Assembly: GCA_947500055.1 (NCBI GenBank)
Contig: CANMQO010000008.1
Location: forward strand, 124,001-188,000
Source of the DNA: an uncultured Paracoccaceae bacterium
GTDB lineage: Bacteria > Pseudomonadota > Alphaproteobacteria > Rhodobacterales > Rhodobacteraceae
DNA: 64,000 nt
Direction of reading: 5' to 3'
Each line of letters starts with the position of its first letter. The stretch's first letter is position 1. Below are positions 25,951 to 36,033 of the stretch, in pieces. The position numbers and the translations under genes are program-made. The notes below the pieces were generated by a model. It saw nothing but the letters and a program-made list of their open reading frames with translations. It did not search any database and was not told the DNA's origin.

Positions 25951-28230
25951 ATGACAGACGACGCAAAGGCACGCCTGCGACAGGCCGCACTCGACTATCA
26001 TCAGTTCCCCAAACCCGGCAAGTTAGAGATACGGGCAACGAAACCACTGGCCAATGGCCGTGACCTTGCCCGCGCCTATTCCCCCGGCGTGGCCGAAGCC
26101 TGCCTTGAGATCGAGAAAGACGCATCCACCGCTCGCGACTACACCGCGCGCGGCAATCTGGTTGCTGTTGTGACCAATGGCAGCGCGGTTCTGGGATTGG
26201 GCAATATCGGCGGCCTGGCCTCCAAGCCGGTGATGGAGGGCAAGGCGGTCCTGTTCAAGAAATTCGCCAATATCGACTGTTTTGATATCGAACTGAACGA
26301 ACCCGACCCAGAACGGCTTGCTGATATCGTCTGTGCGCTTGAACCCACATTCGGCGCAATCAATCTGGAGGATATCAAGGCGCCAGACTGCTTTATCGTG
26401 GAAAAACTGTGCCGCGAGAGGATGAGTATCCCCGTTTTTCATGACGACCAGCACGGAACAGCCATTGTCGTGGGGGCTGCTGCAACAAATGCGCTGCGGG
26501 TTGCGGGTAAGGCATTCGAGGATATCAAGATCGTCAGCACAGGCGGCGGGGCCGCTGGCATCGCATGCCTGAACATGCTGCTGAAACTCGGCGTAAAACG
26601 CGAAAATGTCTGGCTTTGCGATATCGAAGGCCTCGTCTACGCAGGTCGCGAAAAGGACATGACGCCGCAAAAGGCGGAGTATGCGCAAGGCACGACGCCC
26701 GCGACATTGGATGATGTGATCGAGGGCGCGGATTTGTTCCTTGGCCTTTCTGGCCCCGGCGTTCTGAAACCCGAAATGGTGGCAAAAATGGCCGAACGGC
26801 CAATCATCTTTGCATTGGCCAACCCGACCCCGGAAATCAGCCCCGATGATGCGCGCGGGGTTAATCCTGACGCCATCATCGCCACCGGCCGCAGTGATTT
26901 TCCCAATCAGGTCAATAACGTCCTGTGCTTTCCCTTCATCTTTCGGGGCGCGCTTGATGTGGGGGCGACCGACATCAATGACGAAATGAAAATCGCCTGC
27001 GTCGAAGGCATCGCCGCGCTTGCCCGCGAAACCACCAGCGCAGAGGCGGCGGCGGCCTATCACGGTGAACAGCTGACCTTTGGTGCCGAATACCTGATCC
27101 CGAAACCCTTTGACCCACGGCTGATGGGCGTGGTGGCCAGCGCCGTTGCCCGGGCTGCCTGCGAAACAGGTGTCGCCACCCGACCCATCGCCGACATGAA
27201 GGCCTACAAGGCCAATCTTGACGGATCGGTTTTCAAATCCGCCATGATCATGCGACCGGTATTCGAGGCCGCGCGTACCGCTGCGCGGAAAATCGTCTTT
27301 GCTGAAGGCGAGGATGAAAGGGTGCTGCGCGCATCGCAGGCGATCATGGAGGAAACAACGGACACGCCGATCCTCATCGGTCGGCCAGAGGTGATCGAAC
27401 GGCGCTGCGAACGGGCTGGTCTGAAAATCCGTCCAGGCGTTGATTTCAGCATCGTAAACCCGGAAAACGATCCGCGTTACCGGGATTACTGGGGCACCTA
27501 TCATGATCTGATGGCGCGCAAGGGAGTGACCCCCGACCTGGCCAAAGCCATCATGCGCACCAACACAACCGCCATTGGGGCGGTGATGGTGCATCGGGGC
27601 GAGGCTGACAGCCTGATCTGCGGAACCTTTGGCCAGTATCTCTGGCATCTGAATTACGTAAGCCAAATTCTAGGCACGGATGAGTGCCATCCGGTCGCCG
27701 CGATGTCGCTGATGATACTGGAGGATGGCCCCTTGTTCGTGGCTGATACACAGGTGCATTCCGAACCCTCACCCGAACAGATAGCGGAAACCGTGGTGGG
27801 GGCGGCGCGGCATGTCCGCCGGTTCGGGGTCGAACCCAAAATCGCGCTCTGCTCGCACAGCCAGTTCGGCAATCTGGACAATGAAAGCGGGCGGCGGATG
27901 CGGGCCGCCATGGCGATCCTCGACAGCCAACCGCGTGATTTTGCCTATGAGGGCGAAATGCATATCGACTCCGCGCTCGACGTGGAACTGCGCAATCGCG
28001 TCTTCCCGGAGGCGCATCTGGAAGGGGCCGCCAACACGCTGGTTTTTGCCAACACTGATGCCGCTTCCGGCGTGCGCAATATTCTGAAAATGAAAGGGGG
28101 CGGGTTAGAGGTTGGGCCAATCCTGATGGGCATGGGCAACCGCTGTCATATCGTCACCCCATCGATCACGGCGCGTGGCTTGCTGAACATGTCTGCGGTC
28201 GCAGGTACACCTGTCGCGCATTACGGCTGA
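25951..28230 (+). CDS. maeB: NADP-dependent malic enzyme with phosphotransacetylase-like domain
   Basis: Oxidative decarboxylation of malate to pyruvate with NADPH formation. 759 aa, the typical MaeB length. Residues 15-145 are the malic N-terminal domain ([39 protein letters not shown]), 160-400 the NAD(P)-binding domain ([37 protein letters not shown]), and 430-755 a PTA-like domain ([18 protein letters not shown]) which in this family is regulatory and often binds acetyl-CoA. ATG 25951 follows GGAGGAACAC. Supplies pyruvate/NADPH when growing on C2-C4 or fatty acids. Confidence 0.95.
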   Translation: MTDDAKARLRQAALDYHQFPKPGKLEIRATKPLANGRDLARAYSPGVAEACLEIEKDASTARDYTARGNLVAVVTNGSAVLGLGNIGGLASKPVMEGKAVLFKKFANIDCFDIELNEPDPERLADIVCALEPTFGAINLEDIKAPDCFIVEKLCRERMSIPVFHDDQHGTAIVVGAAATNALRVAGKAFEDIKIVSTGGGAAGIACLNMLLKLGVKRENVWLCDIEGLVYAGREKDMTPQKAEYAQGTTPATLDDVIEGADLFLGLSGPGVLKPEMVAKMAERPIIFALANPTPEISPDDARGVNPDAIIATGRSDFPNQVNNVLCFPFIFRGALDVGATDINDEMKIACVEGIAALARETTSAEAAAAYHGEQLTFGAEYLIPKPFDPRLMGVVASAVARAACETGVATRPIADMKAYKANLDGSVFKSAMIMRPVFEAARTAARKIVFAEGEDERVLRASQAIMEETTDTPILIGRPEVIERRCERAGLKIRPGVDFSIVNPENDPRYRDYWGTYHDLMARKGVTPDLAKAIMRTNTTAIGAVMVHRGEADSLICGTFGQYLWHLNYVSQILGTDECHPVAAMSLMILEDGPLFVADTQVHSEPSPEQIAETVVGAARHVRRFGVEPKIALCSHSQFGNLDNESGRRMRAAMAILDSQPRDFAYEGEMHIDSALDVELRNRVFPEAHLEGAANTLVFANTDAASGVRNILKMKGGGLEVGPILMGMGNRCHIVTPSITARGLLNMSAVAGTPVAHYG

Positions 28231-28339
28231 CGCCCCGGAGTCAAGGAATTTACAATCCTGCGATCCGAAACGCTCAGGTCGCTTGTCGCAGGAAATCCAG
28301 CGGCGTAACACATTCGCAAGACAGTGTTCGGAGGGACAA

Positions 28340-30232
28340 ATGGGATACGCTGACGTCTATGCCGCATGGCAGAACGACCCAGAAGGGTTCTGGATGGAAC
28401 AGGCCAAGGCCATTGACTGGGTCACCCCACCGACCCGCGCATTGGACGATACAACCGCCCCGCTTTACCGCTGGTTTACCGATGCAGAGGTGAATACCTG
28501 CTACAACGCCGTTGACCGGCATGTCGAAAATGGCCGCGGCGATCAGGCGGCAATCATCTATGACAGCCCGATCACCAATACCAAACGCACGATCAGTTAT
28601 GCAGAACTGCAAACGCGCGTGGCATCGCTCGCCGGTGCGCTGCGGGCCAAAGGTGTTGAGAAGGGCGACCGCGTCATCATCTATATGCCGATGATCCCCG
28701 AAGCGTTGGAGGCGATGCTGGCCTGCGCCCGTCTGGGGGCAATCCATTCGGTTGTGTTTGGCGGATTTGCTGCCAATGAACTGGCAGTGCGGATTGATGA
28801 TGCAGCACCAAAGGCGATCATCGCAGGCTCCTGTGGCGTCGAACCGGGGCGGGTTGTGCATTACAAACCCCTGCTGGACGGCGCGATTGAGCTTGCCGCG
28901 CACAAGCCGGACTTCTGTGTGATCTTCCAGCGCGAACAGGAGGTCGCAGAGCTGACACCGGGGCGCGACCATGACTGGCATGCGTTTCAGGCTGGCGTGG
29001 AACCCGCCGAATGCGTCCCGGTCAAAGGCGACCACCCGGCTTATATACTCTATACCTCCGGCACCACCGGCGCACCCAAGGGCGTGGTGCGGCCCACCGC
29101 CGGGCATCTGGTGGCGCTCAACTGGACGATGAAGGCGATCTATGATGTGGACCCCGGCGATGTGTTCTGGGCGGCATCCGATGTGGGTTGGGTCGTGGGG
29201 CACAGTTACATCTGCTACGCCCCGCTGATCCATGGCAACACAACAGTTGTGTTTGAGGGTAAGCCCGTCGGCACGCCAGACGCAGGTACATTCTGGCGGG
29301 TGATCGAAGAGCATAACGTCAAATCCTTCTTCACCGCACCAACCGCCTTCCGCGCCATCAAGCGCGAGGACCCAACCGGCGAGATGATCAGGAAATATGA
29401 CATTTCTGGTCTGCGCGCGCTTTATCTCGCAGGCGAACGGGCCGACCCCGACACCATCGAATGGGCGCAGCGGATCATGGGCGTGCCGGTCTATGATCAC
29501 TGGTGGCAAACCGAAACCGGCTACACAATCGCCGGCAACCCAGCGGGGATTGAGGCGCTGCCTGTCAAGATCGGCTCCCCCACAGTGGCGATGCCCGGCT
29601 ACGACGTGCAAATCCTTGATGAGGGCGGCAACCCGATGAAACCGGGCGAACTTGGTGCCATCGCGGTAAAACTCCCCCTGCCGCCCGGCACCTTGCCGAC
29701 GCTTTGGAATGCGGAAGACCGGTTCGTCAAATCCTATTTGACCACCTTCCCAGGTTACTACGAAACCGGGGATGCGGGCATGATTGATGAAGATGGCTAT
29801 CTTTACATCATGGCGCGCACCGATGATGTGATCAACGTGGCGGGGCACCGGCTGTCCACCGGCGCGATGGAGGAAGTGCTCGCAGCACACCCGGATGTGG
29901 GCGAATGCGCCGTGATCGGGGTGACGGATACGCTCAAAGGGCAGCTACCACTGGGTTTTGTCTGCCTGAACGCGGGCTGTGACCGACCGCATGAAGATAT
30001 CTGCAAAGAAGTCGTCACCTCCGTCCGGGAAAAAATCGGACCGGTCGCCGCCTTCAAACTTGTCACGGTCGTGGACCGGCTGCCCAAGACACGGTCCGGC
30101 AAAATCCTGCGAGGCACCATGGTCAAGATCGCAGATGGGGCCGACTTCAAAATGCCCGCCACCATCGACGATCCTGCAATCCTGGATGAAGTCCGGGACG
30201 CCCTGAAACCATTGGGCTACGCAGGCAGCTAG
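28340..30232 (+). CDS. prpE: Propionyl-CoA synthetase PrpE
   Basis: Activates propionate to propionyl-CoA with ATP. 630 aa, the PrpE length. Starts with the ACS-N segment GYADVYAAWQNDPEGFWMEQAKAIDWVTPP typical of PrpE; ANL motifs YTSGTTGAPKGVVRPTAGH (about 238), WWQTETGY (about 390), GYYETGDAGMIDEDGYLYIMARTDDVINVAGHRLST (about 473-508) and the catalytic, acetylatable Lys in KTRSGKILRG (about 590). ATG 28340 has GGAGGG upstream. Propionyl-CoA would enter the methylmalonyl pathway, of which mce is at 49440. Confidence 0.93.
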   Translation: MGYADVYAAWQNDPEGFWMEQAKAIDWVTPPTRALDDTTAPLYRWFTDAEVNTCYNAVDRHVENGRGDQAAIIYDSPITNTKRTISYAELQTRVASLAGALRAKGVEKGDRVIIYMPMIPEALEAMLACARLGAIHSVVFGGFAANELAVRIDDAAPKAIIAGSCGVEPGRVVHYKPLLDGAIELAAHKPDFCVIFQREQEVAELTPGRDHDWHAFQAGVEPAECVPVKGDHPAYILYTSGTTGAPKGVVRPTAGHLVALNWTMKAIYDVDPGDVFWAASDVGWVVGHSYICYAPLIHGNTTVVFEGKPVGTPDAGTFWRVIEEHNVKSFFTAPTAFRAIKREDPTGEMIRKYDISGLRALYLAGERADPDTIEWAQRIMGVPVYDHWWQTETGYTIAGNPAGIEALPVKIGSPTVAMPGYDVQILDEGGNPMKPGELGAIAVKLPLPPGTLPTLWNAEDRFVKSYLTTFPGYYETGDAGMIDEDGYLYIMARTDDVINVAGHRLSTGAMEEVLAAHPDVGECAVIGVTDTLKGQLPLGFVCLNAGCDRPHEDICKEVVTSVREKIGPVAAFKLVTVVDRLPKTRSGKILRGTMVKIADGADFKMPATIDDPAILDEVRDALKPLGYAGS

Positions 30233-31248
30233 GGATTAAGCGGCAACACCAATGACTGGCCCGGGTAGATTCTGTCTGGGTCAGTGATAATATCGGCATT
30301 GGCCTGATAGATCACCGGATAGGCCAGCGCATCATCATAGGTCGTGGCAGCGATATTCCAAAGATTGTCACCGGCCAGAACCAGATAGCGTGGGGGTTCC
30401 ACCGGCTCTGGCACAGGGCCGGGTGCTGGAACAATCACCGGATCAGGCGCATTCGTCACACCGCATTCGGCCAGCAAAACATCCGTAATTGCGCGCACGC
30501 TGGCGATGCCAGCGCCAATCCCACCAACTCCGACAGGCACGCTGAAACCCAGAAACGCGCCGTCTTCGCCATGCCAGATGATAATACCACCACCAGGGCC
30601 GACATCGGCATAGACACTGGTGCCAAGCGACGTGCCATCCTCGATGCAGATATTATCCGCCAGAAACCCGCTGACAACCAGATCGGCACCAAGTCCGAAC
30701 TGCAACCCAATCGACGTATAGCTGGAGAAATAGCCATAAGCAGTGGCCTGCTTGTGCACATCAAGCGACACACCGCTTTCCAGCCCGCCCCCACCAATTA
30801 ACGAACCGCCACCGGCGAGGCCAACCGTCAACGTGTTCATGCCAAGCCCGCGAGCAAGGGCATATACCCGATCAAAACGCGGATCCTCTTCTATGATACG
30901 TTGCACTTCCTCGGGGTTTTTGGCACCGGAAATGTCCAGAACCGTCATGATATCACTAACCGGACCTGCCGTGATGTTGAACGCAATATAGATTTCGCCC
31001 ACCAGAACGGCGAGTTCTTCAACCTTCTTGGCAAATGCGTCCTCTTCGATCTTCGGGGCGCAGGCCACAAAAGGGATGTGATCCAGACCGTCCTCGCAAA
31101 AATTGCCGATCTCGTAAAACCCGGAATCGAAAATGCTGCACGGTTTCTGCCCCGAACCACCGCAGGATCTGGCCATGCTTTCATTGGGAAGGACGCTGAA
31201 AGACGCCGCGAGGGCTGCGGCACAAAGAAATTGAATTCTGGAGAACAT
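30229..31248 (-). CDS. Secreted LysM-domain protein
   Basis: 339 aa. Signal peptide (MFSRIQFLCAAALAASFSVLPNESMA), then a Cys-rich start (RSCGGSGQKPCSIFDSG, FCEDGL), a glycine-rich beta region (about 120-240) and a proline-rich linker (PVIVPAPGPVPEPVEPP, about 270-288). The last 55 residues are a LysM domain (YLVLAGDNLWNIAATTYDDALAYPVIYQANADII) that binds peptidoglycan. Overlaps the 3' end of prpE by 4 nt. Central domain not recognised; likely envelope or cell-wall associated. Confidence 0.85.
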   Translation of the reverse strand: MFSRIQFLCAAALAASFSVLPNESMARSCGGSGQKPCSIFDSGFYEIGNFCEDGLDHIPFVACAPKIEEDAFAKKVEELAVLVGEIYIAFNITAGPVSDIMTVLDISGAKNPEEVQRIIEEDPRFDRVYALARGLGMNTLTVGLAGGGSLIGGGGLESGVSLDVHKQATAYGYFSSYTSIGLQFGLGADLVVSGFLADNICIEDGTSLGTSVYADVGPGGGIIIWHGEDGAFLGFSVPVGVGGIGAGIASVRAITDVLLAECGVTNAPDPVIVPAPGPVPEPVEPPRYLVLAGDNLWNIAATTYDDALAYPVIYQANADIITDPDRIYPGQSLVLPLNP

Positions 31249-31330
31249 AACAAAACCTCATACTTGCAAATGCGTATTTGCTAGCACGAGGCAGCTCAAT
31301 TGTTCTGTGTTCAGGGACACAGATTGATTC

Positions 31331-32095
31331 TCAGGCGAATTGTTCGCGAATTAGCCGTTCTTCCAGCCCGTGACCGGGATCAAACAGGATACGGTGCCGC
31401 ACCGATGGGTCCGACCTGATCTCAACGCTGACGACATCGCGCACGGACTTACCGTCTGCATCGGCCATCACGGGGCGTTTGATCGGGTCGTTCACGTCAA
31501 ACCGGACAACGGCGCGTTTGGGCAGCAGCGCACCGCGCCAGCGTCGTGGACGAAAGGCAGACATGGCCGTCAAGGCCAGCACATCAGAACCAATCGGTAG
31601 GATCGGACCATGGGCGGAATAGTTGTAGGCGGTTGATCCGGCTGGCGTCGCCACCAGTGCCCCGTCACAAACCAATTCATTCATCCGCAATTTACCATCA
31701 ACCGTGATCCGCAACTTGGCCGCCTGCGGACCAGCGCGCAGCAGGCTGACCTCGTTGATCGCCAATGCCTCATGCATCTTCCCATCGACAGTCAGGGCTG
31801 TCATCGCCAGGGGGTTGATCACCTCTTCCTCGGCGTCATCAAGCCGCTGGCGCAAATCCTCCGCACCAAACTCATTCATCAGGAACCCGACGGTACCGCG
31901 GTTCATCCCATAAACCGGTACATCCAGCCCTTGGGTGCTATGCATGGTCTGCAACATGAACCCGTCGCCACCCAGCGCAACAATCACATCCGCCTCGGCC
32001 GGCGGAACATCGCCATAGGTCTCTGCCAAGGCCGCGCGCGCGGATTGCGCAATCGGCACGGGGCTGGCGACAAAGGCGATCTTCGGGCGCGACAT
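31331..32095 (-). CDS. nadK: NAD kinase
   Basis: Phosphorylates NAD to NADP. 254 aa, the short alphaproteobacterial form. Motifs: [16 protein letters not shown] (about 38-53, GGDG), [14 protein letters not shown] (about 62-75), [22 protein letters not shown] and the conserved [33 protein letters not shown] (about 146-178). Divergent from glyA with a 184-nt gap. No partner enzyme nearby. Confidence 0.95.
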   Translation of the reverse strand: MSRPKIAFVASPVPIAQSARAALAETYGDVPPAEADVIVALGGDGFMLQTMHSTQGLDVPVYGMNRGTVGFLMNEFGAEDLRQRLDDAEEEVINPLAMTALTVDGKMHEALAINEVSLLRAGPQAAKLRITVDGKLRMNELVCDGALVATPAGSTAYNYSAHGPILPIGSDVLALTAMSAFRPRRWRGALLPKRAVVRFDVNDPIKRPVMADADGKSVRDVVSVEIRSDPSVRHRILFDPGHGLEERLIREQFA

Positions 32096-32279
32096 GATGA
32101 AAAACCTTCAAGTTCCCATACGTTGTGCGGTGATCGCATACGAAACGCAAGCAACCGATGCGCCCCCTATGTGACGCACTCATAAAGATCATGGTCGCAT
32201 TGATGCTTTTGAACACTGATACCATAGGCTATGACGGCGAAATTAACCCGCATTTGACATCCTGAAGGGGGGCCAACCC

Positions 32280-33575
32280 ATGAACGTCACTGTCCGCGAC
32301 AACGGCTTTTTCACTGAAACATTGGATTCCCGCGATCCAGAGCTTTTTGCAGCGATGCAGGCCGAACTGGGCCGGCAACGCAACGAGATCGAGTTGATTG
32401 CCTCCGAAAACATCGTTTCCGCCGCAGTGATGCAAGCCCAGGGCAGCGTGCTGACCAACAAATATGCCGAAGGATATCCCGGTCGGCGCTACTATGGCGG
32501 CTGCCAGCATGTCGATGTGGCCGAAAACCTCGCCATTGAGCGCGCCAAGCAGCTGTTCGGCTGTGAATTTGCCAATGTGCAACCAAATTCCGGATCGCAG
32601 GCCAACCAGGGTGTGTTTCAGGCTCTGCTCCAACCGGGCGACACCATTCTCGGCATGTCGCTTGACGCTGGTGGTCACCTGACCCACGGTGCCAAGCCAA
32701 ACCAATCCGGCAAATGGTTCAACGCCGTGCAATACGGGGTCCGTCGTCAGGACAGCCTTTTGGATTACGAAGAACTGGCGCGCCTGACCGCCGAACACAA
32801 ACCCAAGATGATCATCGCCGGTGGCTCCGCCATTCCACGCATCATTGATTTCGCCAAGATGCGCGAAATTGCAGACACGGTTGGGGCATATCTTCTGGTC
32901 GATATGGCGCATTTCGCCGGGCTGGTTGCCGCAGGGCTCTACCCTTCTCCATTCCCCCATGCCCATGTGGCGACAACCACAACCCACAAGACATTGCGCG
33001 GCCCGCGCGGTGGTATGATCGTCACAAATGACGAGACACTGGCAAAAAAGTTCAACTCAGCCATCTTCCCCGGCATTCAGGGCGGCCCGCTGATGCATGT
33101 GATCGCAGGCAAGGCCGCCGCGTTTGGTGAAGCATTGCGGCCCGAATTCAAAAGCTATCAGGAACAGGTGGTCAAGAACGCGCAGGCACTGGCCGACCAA
33201 CTGATGAAGGGCGGATTGGACATCGTATCGGGCGGAACCGACAGCCACCTGATGCTCGTTGATCTGCGCCCCAAAGGGGTCAAAGGCAACGCAACCGAAG
33301 TCTCGCTGGGCCGCGCCCACATCACCTGCAACAAGAACGGCATTCCGTTCGATCCTGAAAAGCCGATGGTGACATCCGGGATCCGCCTTGGATCGCCCGC
33401 CGGGACAACCCGCGGCTTTGGTGAGGCCGAGTTCCGACAGATTGCCGACTGGATCGTCGAGGTGACTGAAGGGCTGGCGGCAAATGGAGTCGACGGAAAC
33501 GACGCGGTCGAAGCCAAGGTGCGCAGCGAAGTCGAAGCCATGTGCAACCGCTTCCCGCTTTATCCGAACCTGTGA
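32280..33575 (+). CDS. glyA: Serine hydroxymethyltransferase
   Basis: PLP enzyme interconverting serine and glycine with tetrahydrofolate. 431 aa. Signatures: [44 protein letters not shown] (about 35-78), GALLV-type [17 protein letters not shown] (about 215), PLP lysine in [17 protein letters not shown] (about 238), and [20 protein letters not shown] near the C-terminus. ATG preceded by GAAGGGGGG. Hairpin at 33584-33603 follows the stop. Confidence 0.97.
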   Translation: MNVTVRDNGFFTETLDSRDPELFAAMQAELGRQRNEIELIASENIVSAAVMQAQGSVLTNKYAEGYPGRRYYGGCQHVDVAENLAIERAKQLFGCEFANVQPNSGSQANQGVFQALLQPGDTILGMSLDAGGHLTHGAKPNQSGKWFNAVQYGVRRQDSLLDYEELARLTAEHKPKMIIAGGSAIPRIIDFAKMREIADTVGAYLLVDMAHFAGLVAAGLYPSPFPHAHVATTTTHKTLRGPRGGMIVTNDETLAKKFNSAIFPGIQGGPLMHVIAGKAAAFGEALRPEFKSYQEQVVKNAQALADQLMKGGLDIVSGGTDSHLMLVDLRPKGVKGNATEVSLGRAHITCNKNGIPFDPEKPMVTSGIRLGSPAGTTRGFGEAEFRQIADWIVEVTEGLAANGVDGNDAVEAKVRSEVEAMCNRFPLYPNL

Positions 33576-33583
33576 CAATTGTG

Positions 33584-33603
33584 GGGCGGGTGCGAACCCG
33601 CCC
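33584..33603. terminator. Hairpin between convergent glyA and the membrane-protein gene
   Basis: Perfect 8-bp stem GGGCGGGT / ACCCGCCC with tetraloop GCGA, filling the 27-nt gap between the two stop codons. No T-tract on either side, so a two-way terminator is plausible but not certain. Confidence 0.5.
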
Positions 33604-33971
33604 TAGACATATCCGCGCTGAACAAGCACGTAGAGCACAACAACAAAGGTCACGATCAACGCCAGCGCGATCGAGGCCGTGATGTTCAAAACAGAATTCC
33701 ACATCGCCTCGCGCGGGTTCAGCCCCTCCAGATACCGCACCAGATTTGCATGGGCCTTGGCAACTTTGGCCTCATTTACCATGCGCCCCAGTTTCGGGTT
33801 CCGGGCGATCTTCTCGGTCTCGATCAGATAAGTCAGATCACGGCGCAGTTTGCGCGGCACCCGGCGGCCCGCCCTGCGCGTCTGCTGGCGCAAATCGCGC
33901 CCTTTGACGCGCATTTGCTTTTCCAGCAACTCACGGATTTCAGCGATTTTCTGTGTCAGGTCATGCGCCAT
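33603..33971 (-). CDS. Small single-span membrane protein, unknown
   Basis: 122 aa. Basic, coiled-coil-prone N-terminus (AHDLTQKIAEIRELLEKQMRVKGRDLRQQTRRAGRRVPRKLRR) and one C-terminal membrane span (about 95-117, ITASIALALIVTFVVVLYVLV). ATG 33971 preferred; an in-frame ATG at 34007 is possible. Conserved appearance in roseobacters is recollection, not proven. Function unknown. Confidence 0.65.
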   Translation of the reverse strand: MAHDLTQKIAEIRELLEKQMRVKGRDLRQQTRRAGRRVPRKLRRDLTYLIETEKIARNPKLGRMVNEAKVAKAHANLVRYLEGLNPREAMWNSVLNITASIALALIVTFVVVLYVLVQRGYV

Positions 33972-34049
33972 GGGCGACCGGGTAATGATCTTCGCCCTGA
34001 CGCTCAATCCTTCTGGTGCGCTGCCTGTGGAAAGGGTTAAAACAGATGC

Positions 34050-34793
34050 ATGTTGAACACGGTTTTATATGACGGCCCCGACACCACGCCCCTGCTGATC
34101 GCCCATGGGCTTTTCGGGTCCGCCCGCAATTGGGGGGTGATCGCAAAACGGCTGTCCGAAACACGGCCCGTGGTCGCGGTGGATATGCGCAATCATGGGT
34201 CAAGCCCTTGGGACGACACACAATCCTATCAGGACATGGCCGAGGATCTGGCCGACGTGATGGACCAGCCCATGGATGTGCTGGGCCATTCCATGGGTGG
34301 CAAGGCCGCGATGGTATTGGCGCTGCAAAATCCCAATAAAGTCAATCGCTTGGTGGTTGCCGATATCGCCCCGGTGACTTATTCACATACCCAGATGGGC
34401 CCGATTGAGGCGATGCGGCGCGTCGATCTGAACCAGATCACATCCCGCGCCGATGCCAAGGCACAACTGGGTGATCTGGAACCGGGCGTGCCAGACTTTC
34501 TGTTGCAAAGCCTTGATATGAAAGAAAAACGCTGGCGCCTGAACCTTGATGTATTGGCGGCAGAGATGGATAAGATCATCGGATTCCCCAAGATCGAGAA
34601 CAGCTTTGACGGGCCAACACTGTTCCTCTCCGGCGGCAATTCTGATTACGTCAAACCCGATTACCGCCTTGAAATTAAACAACTTTTCCCTGGTGCCAAA
34701 TTCGCCAGGATCCCCGACGCGGGCCATTGGCTGCACGCGGAGAAACCACGGGAGTTTGAGGCCGCAGTCGCCACTTTCCTGCAGATGGCCTAA
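34050..34793 (+). CDS. Alpha/beta hydrolase (YbfF-like esterase)
   Basis: 247 aa. Alpha/beta-hydrolase order: LLIAHGLFGSARNWG (oxyanion, about 15-29), VDMRNHGSSP (about 47), nucleophile elbow VLGHSMGGKAAM (Ser near 80), acid region and GHWLH (catalytic His near 227). YbfF-type proteins cleave short acyl esters and acyl-CoA; substrate in vivo unknown. Single gene divergent from the small membrane protein. Confidence 0.88.
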   Translation: MLNTVLYDGPDTTPLLIAHGLFGSARNWGVIAKRLSETRPVVAVDMRNHGSSPWDDTQSYQDMAEDLADVMDQPMDVLGHSMGGKAAMVLALQNPNKVNRLVVADIAPVTYSHTQMGPIEAMRRVDLNQITSRADAKAQLGDLEPGVPDFLLQSLDMKEKRWRLNLDVLAAEMDKIIGFPKIENSFDGPTLFLSGGNSDYVKPDYRLEIKQLFPGAKFARIPDAGHWLHAEKPREFEAAVATFLQMA

Positions 34794-34861
34794 GCCACCT
34801 TGCCCGACGCCCCACAGCCCGCTAACCTGCGCCCAAGCCGTTCAAATCTAAAGAGGTTCCC

Positions 34862-34975
34862 ATGATCCGCGTTGCAATGATCCTAGCCATCCTTGGCCTG
34901 TCCGCCTGCGAAACCGTCAAAGGCGTCGGGCGTGATATCACCAATGCTGGACAAGCGGTCGACAACCAGCTTTAA
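34862..34975 (+). CDS. Entericidin-like small lipoprotein
   Basis: 37 aa, below normal gene-caller limits. Signal segment with lipobox LSAC (Cys16), followed by ETVKGVGRDITNAGQAVDN, the standard entericidin A/B motif. AGAGG precedes the ATG. Entericidins are outer- or inner-membrane lipoproteins often induced in stationary phase; no partner antidote is apparent. Confidence 0.85.
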   Translation: MIRVAMILAILGLSACETVKGVGRDITNAGQAVDNQL

Positions 34976-34990
34976 GCGCCCAAAACCCCT

Positions 34991-35034
34991 GTCGGCAAAG
35001 CGTCGGCATTACGTCGGCAAAACGTCGGACCCCA
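34991..35034. repeat. 11-bp tandem repeat, about four copies
   Basis: Starts at 34991, 35002, 35013 and 35024 with the unit GTCGGCAAAAC (variants AAAGC, ATTAC; fourth copy diverges after GTCGG). It occupies the gap after the entericidin gene and has no evident gene function. Confidence 0.6.
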
Positions 35035-35118
35035 ACGAGCGGTGCGTTCAGCGACCCTATACCTGACAGGATCGCCGGGCGGCGCTGGCGTTCCTGACAC
35101 ATGTCATTCATGGAATGT

Positions 35119-35424
35119 TTAAACCGCGCAGTTTTTGCACAGCGGCGCATCGGGGAGCAGCTCCAGCCGCGCATCTGAGATCGGCTCACCACATTTCAGG
35201 CAATCGCCATAACTGCCCTCCGCAATCCGAGCCAGCGCGGCATCGATGCGCTTCAGCTCATTCAACTCCTGATGGCCCAACGCCTCCAACACCTCATCCC
35301 CCTGCCGCTCGGCCGAGCGGTCCTCCCAATCCTTGGACCGGGTTTCATCCCGTTGGTCTTCAATCTCCCGCAAGTCGCCGGTGATTTCGGTACGGCGGGC
35401 GAGCAGGCGTTGTTTTTGGGTCAA
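35119..35424 (-). CDS. DksA/TraR-type zinc-finger protein with REP-displaced start
   Basis: 101 aa if started at the TTG at 35424 (LTQKQRLLARRTEITG...). N-terminal coiled coil (residues 1-60, with SKDWEDRSAERQGDEVLEALG) and a C4 zinc finger (CLKCGEPISDARLELLPDAPLCKNC, about 76-100), as in DksA/TraR proteins that bind RNA polymerase. No ATG and no Shine-Dalgarno sequence precede the TTG: the bases just upstream are REP copy A. An in-frame ATG at 35562 would give a 147-aa form that reads through REP sequence. The gene may thus be poorly expressed or a young pseudogene; the reading frame is intact. Confidence 0.75.
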   Translation of the reverse strand: MTQKQRLLARRTEITGDLREIEDQRDETRSKDWEDRSAERQGDEVLEALGHQELNELKRIDAALARIAEGSYGDCLKCGEPISDARLELLPDAPLCKNCAV

Positions 35425-35448
35425 GCGTAGGGTGAGTGAAACCCACGC
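35425..35448 (+). repeat. REP copy A
   Basis: Core GTAGGGTGAGTGAAACCCAC, one base different from the other copies (A for G at 35434). Directly adjoins the TTG start of the DksA-type gene. Confidence 0.8.
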
Positions 35449-35465
35449 GGCTTTTTGCCACGAAC

Positions 35466-35490
35466 ACGCGTGGGTTTCACCCACCCTACG
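35466..35490 (-). repeat. REP copy B
   Basis: Inverse orientation to copy A, core GTGGGTTTCACCCACCCTAC; 17 nt separate it from copy A, so A and B can fold into one long cruciform. Confidence 0.85.
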
Positions 35491-35522
35491 TTTTGTTAAC
35501 CCTGTTTGGCGACACTCACGAC

Positions 35523-36026
35523 ATGTCACGCTATCGCCGCCTCTATGTTCCCGGGGGGACATATTTCTTCACCGTCGCACTTGCCGACAGAACAGCAGCC
35601 ACGCTGGTGGACGAGATTGTCCTGCTGCGATCCGTCTATGCATCGGTGGTGCGGGAACATCCTGTGAAATGCGAGGCCATGGTGGTCTTGCCCGATCATA
35701 TCCATGCGGTCTGGACGCTTCCTGATGGCGATGCCGATTTTTCTATCCGGTGGAAAAAGATCAAGGGCCGGTTTTCGCAGCATTGCAAAGCCGTGGGCAC
35801 CCCGTCGCCCAGCAAAGTGGCGCGTGGGGAAAAAGGCATCTGGCAGCGCCGGTTTTGGGAACATGCCATCCGTGATGCCGACGATTTCCGCGCGCATGTG
35901 GATTATTGTTGGTGGAACCCGGTGAAACACGGTTTGGTCCAATCGCCGGAGGATTGGCCCTATTCCAGTTTCCGTAGGGTGGGTGAAACCCACGCGCGAG
36001 AGAGGATGGATCGGGTGGAGGGTTGA
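35523..36026 (+). CDS. REP-associated tyrosine transposase (RAYT)
   Basis: 167 aa single-strand DNA nuclease of the Y1/IS200-like class (HUH). Begins MSRYRRLYVPGGTYFFTVALADR; the HUH motif is DHIHAVWTLP (about 58-67), and the catalytic Tyr is expected in the helix DDFRAHVDYCWWNPVKHGLV (Tyr near 128); the tail EDWPYSSFRRVGETHA is characteristic of RAYTs. ATG 35523 is favoured because upstream codons are REP-derived. The last about 17 codons are themselves encoded by REP copy C. All required residues are present, so it is probably active. Confidence 0.93.
   Translation: MSRYRRLYVPGGTYFFTVALADRTAATLVDEIVLLRSVYASVVREHPVKCEAMVVLPDHIHAVWTLPDGDADFSIRWKKIKGRFSQHCKAVGTPSPSKVARGEKGIWQRRFWEHAIRDADDFRAHVDYCWWNPVKHGLVQSPEDWPYSSFRRVGETHARERMDRVEG
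35973..35996 (+). repeat. REP copy C (overlaps RAYT 3' end)
   Basis: Core GTAGGGTGGGTGAAACCCAC; encodes RVGETHA of the transposase C-terminus. The 22-nt run 35972-35993 is identical to 61346-61367 inside priA. Confidence 0.85.
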
Positions 36027-36033
36027 TTCGGAG

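Noticed and set aside
28274-29890. 538-codon minus-strand frame opposite prpE
   Set aside because: Shadow of prpE; no domain, rich in His/Cys/Arg runs typical of antisense translation.
32096-32279. Riboswitch upstream of glyA
   Set aside because: No glycine, SAM or tetrahydrofolate riboswitch core could be recognised in the leader.
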